Below, piece by piece: positions 63,753 to 64,000 of a stretch of 64,000 nt of DNA (position 1 is its first letter; each line of letters begins with the position of its first letter). The position numbers were made by a program, and so were the translations under genes. The notes under the pieces were generated by a model, which saw nothing but the letters and a program-made list of their open reading frames with translations, was not told the origin of the DNA and searched no databases. This stretch comes from Paenibacillus sp. J31TS4 (GTDB taxonomy: Bacteria > Bacillota > Bacilli > Paenibacillales > NBRC-103111), in assembly GCF_018403265.1 (NCBI RefSeq), contig NZ_BOSI01000001.1, positions 62,001 through 126,000 on the forward strand, in the 5' to 3' direction.

Positions 63753-64000
63753 ATGAGAAAAAAAATCGCCGTTCTGGGCTCGACCGGCTCCATTGGGACC
63801 CAGTCCCTTAACGTGATCTCCCACGATATGGACCGCTATACGGTAGAGGCCCTTGCAGCCGGCTCCAATCTCGAGCTGTTCATCGAACAAATCCGCCAGT
63901 TTCAGCCCCGAAAGGTCTCGGTCGCAACCAAAGAGCTGGCGGAAGAACTGGCCTTACATATTCCGAGCTACACCGAAATCTATTACGGCGAAAAAGGAAT
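63753..64000 (+). CDS. dxr: 1-deoxy-D-xylulose 5-phosphate reductoisomerase, N-terminal part
   Basis: The gene runs off the end of the window after about 82 codons. The start MRKKIAVLGSTGSIGTQSLN has the NADPH-binding GSTGSIGT motif of DXR, which makes MEP in isoprenoid synthesis, and the order uppS-cdsA-dxr supports it. AGAGAGGGATG lies upstream. Confidence 0.95.
   Translation, partial: MRKKIAVLGSTGSIGTQSLNVISHDMDRYTVEALAAGSNLELFIEQIRQFQPRKVSVATKELAEELALHIPSYTEIYYGEKG

Overview
The window is a chromosomal segment from a GC-rich member of the Bacilli, most likely Paenibacillaceae. The evidence is gene order and protein type. From about 3.9 kb to the end the genes run almost exactly as in Bacillus subtilis: ylxM-ffh-rpsP-khpA-rimM-trmD-rplS, lepB-rbgA-rnhB-ylqG-ylqH-yraN, sucCD-dprA-topA-trmFO-xerC-hslVU-codY, the fla/che operon, then rpsB-tsf-pyrH-frr-uppS-cdsA-dxr. 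Strong AGGAGG-type ribosome binding sites, sigma-A-type promoters and many TTG/GTG starts also fit. Almost every gene is on the + strand; only a universal stress protein gene and a comM/yifB-like ATPase gene are reversed.

Region 1 (1-3.9 kb) is accessory: the tail of a glycoside hydrolase family 2 gene, a ccdC-like membrane protein, a dicarboxylate/glutamate symporter, a MerR regulator paired with a small thioredoxin behind a MerR-type promoter, and a universal stress protein. It stands where rnc-smc-ftsY stand in B. subtilis. Region 2 (3.9-10.0 kb) is translation and export: SRP protein Ffh, S16, KhpA, RimM, TrmD, L19, signal peptidase I and the 50S assembly GTPase RbgA. Region 3 (10.1-15.2 kb) has RNase HII, a FliK-like/FlhB-C-like pair (ylqG/ylqH), a YraN nuclease-like protein and a reversed ComM/YifB ATPase. 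Region 4 (15.2-27.1 kb) holds a repeat-bearing intergenic stretch, a zinc-ribbon protein, succinyl-CoA synthetase, and DNA and protein maintenance genes ending in codY.

Region 5 (27.2-59.0 kb) is one fla/che operon of about 31 kb with no convincing internal terminator. It starts at a consensus promoter preceded by a candidate CodY box and runs through rod, MS ring, C ring, export apparatus, hook, FlhF/FlhG, chemotaxis and sigma-D genes. It ends in fapA, two small proteins (one SwrB-like) and a membrane protein with an MltG-like C-terminal domain. Region 6 (59.0-64.0 kb) is S2, EF-Ts, UMP kinase, ribosome recycling factor, undecaprenyl diphosphate synthase, CdsA and a truncated dxr.

No mobile element, CRISPR array, rRNA or tRNA was found. 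I see no wholly new multi-gene system. The observations most worth following are the ylqG/ylqH pair, which looks like a detached export-switch module whose FlhB-like half lacks the NPTH cleavage site; an HslV without the Ser-2 of its B. subtilis homologue; the MerR-thioredoxin unit; the CodY box at the fla/che promoter; and an unexplained repeat-bearing gap at 15.2-15.75 kb.
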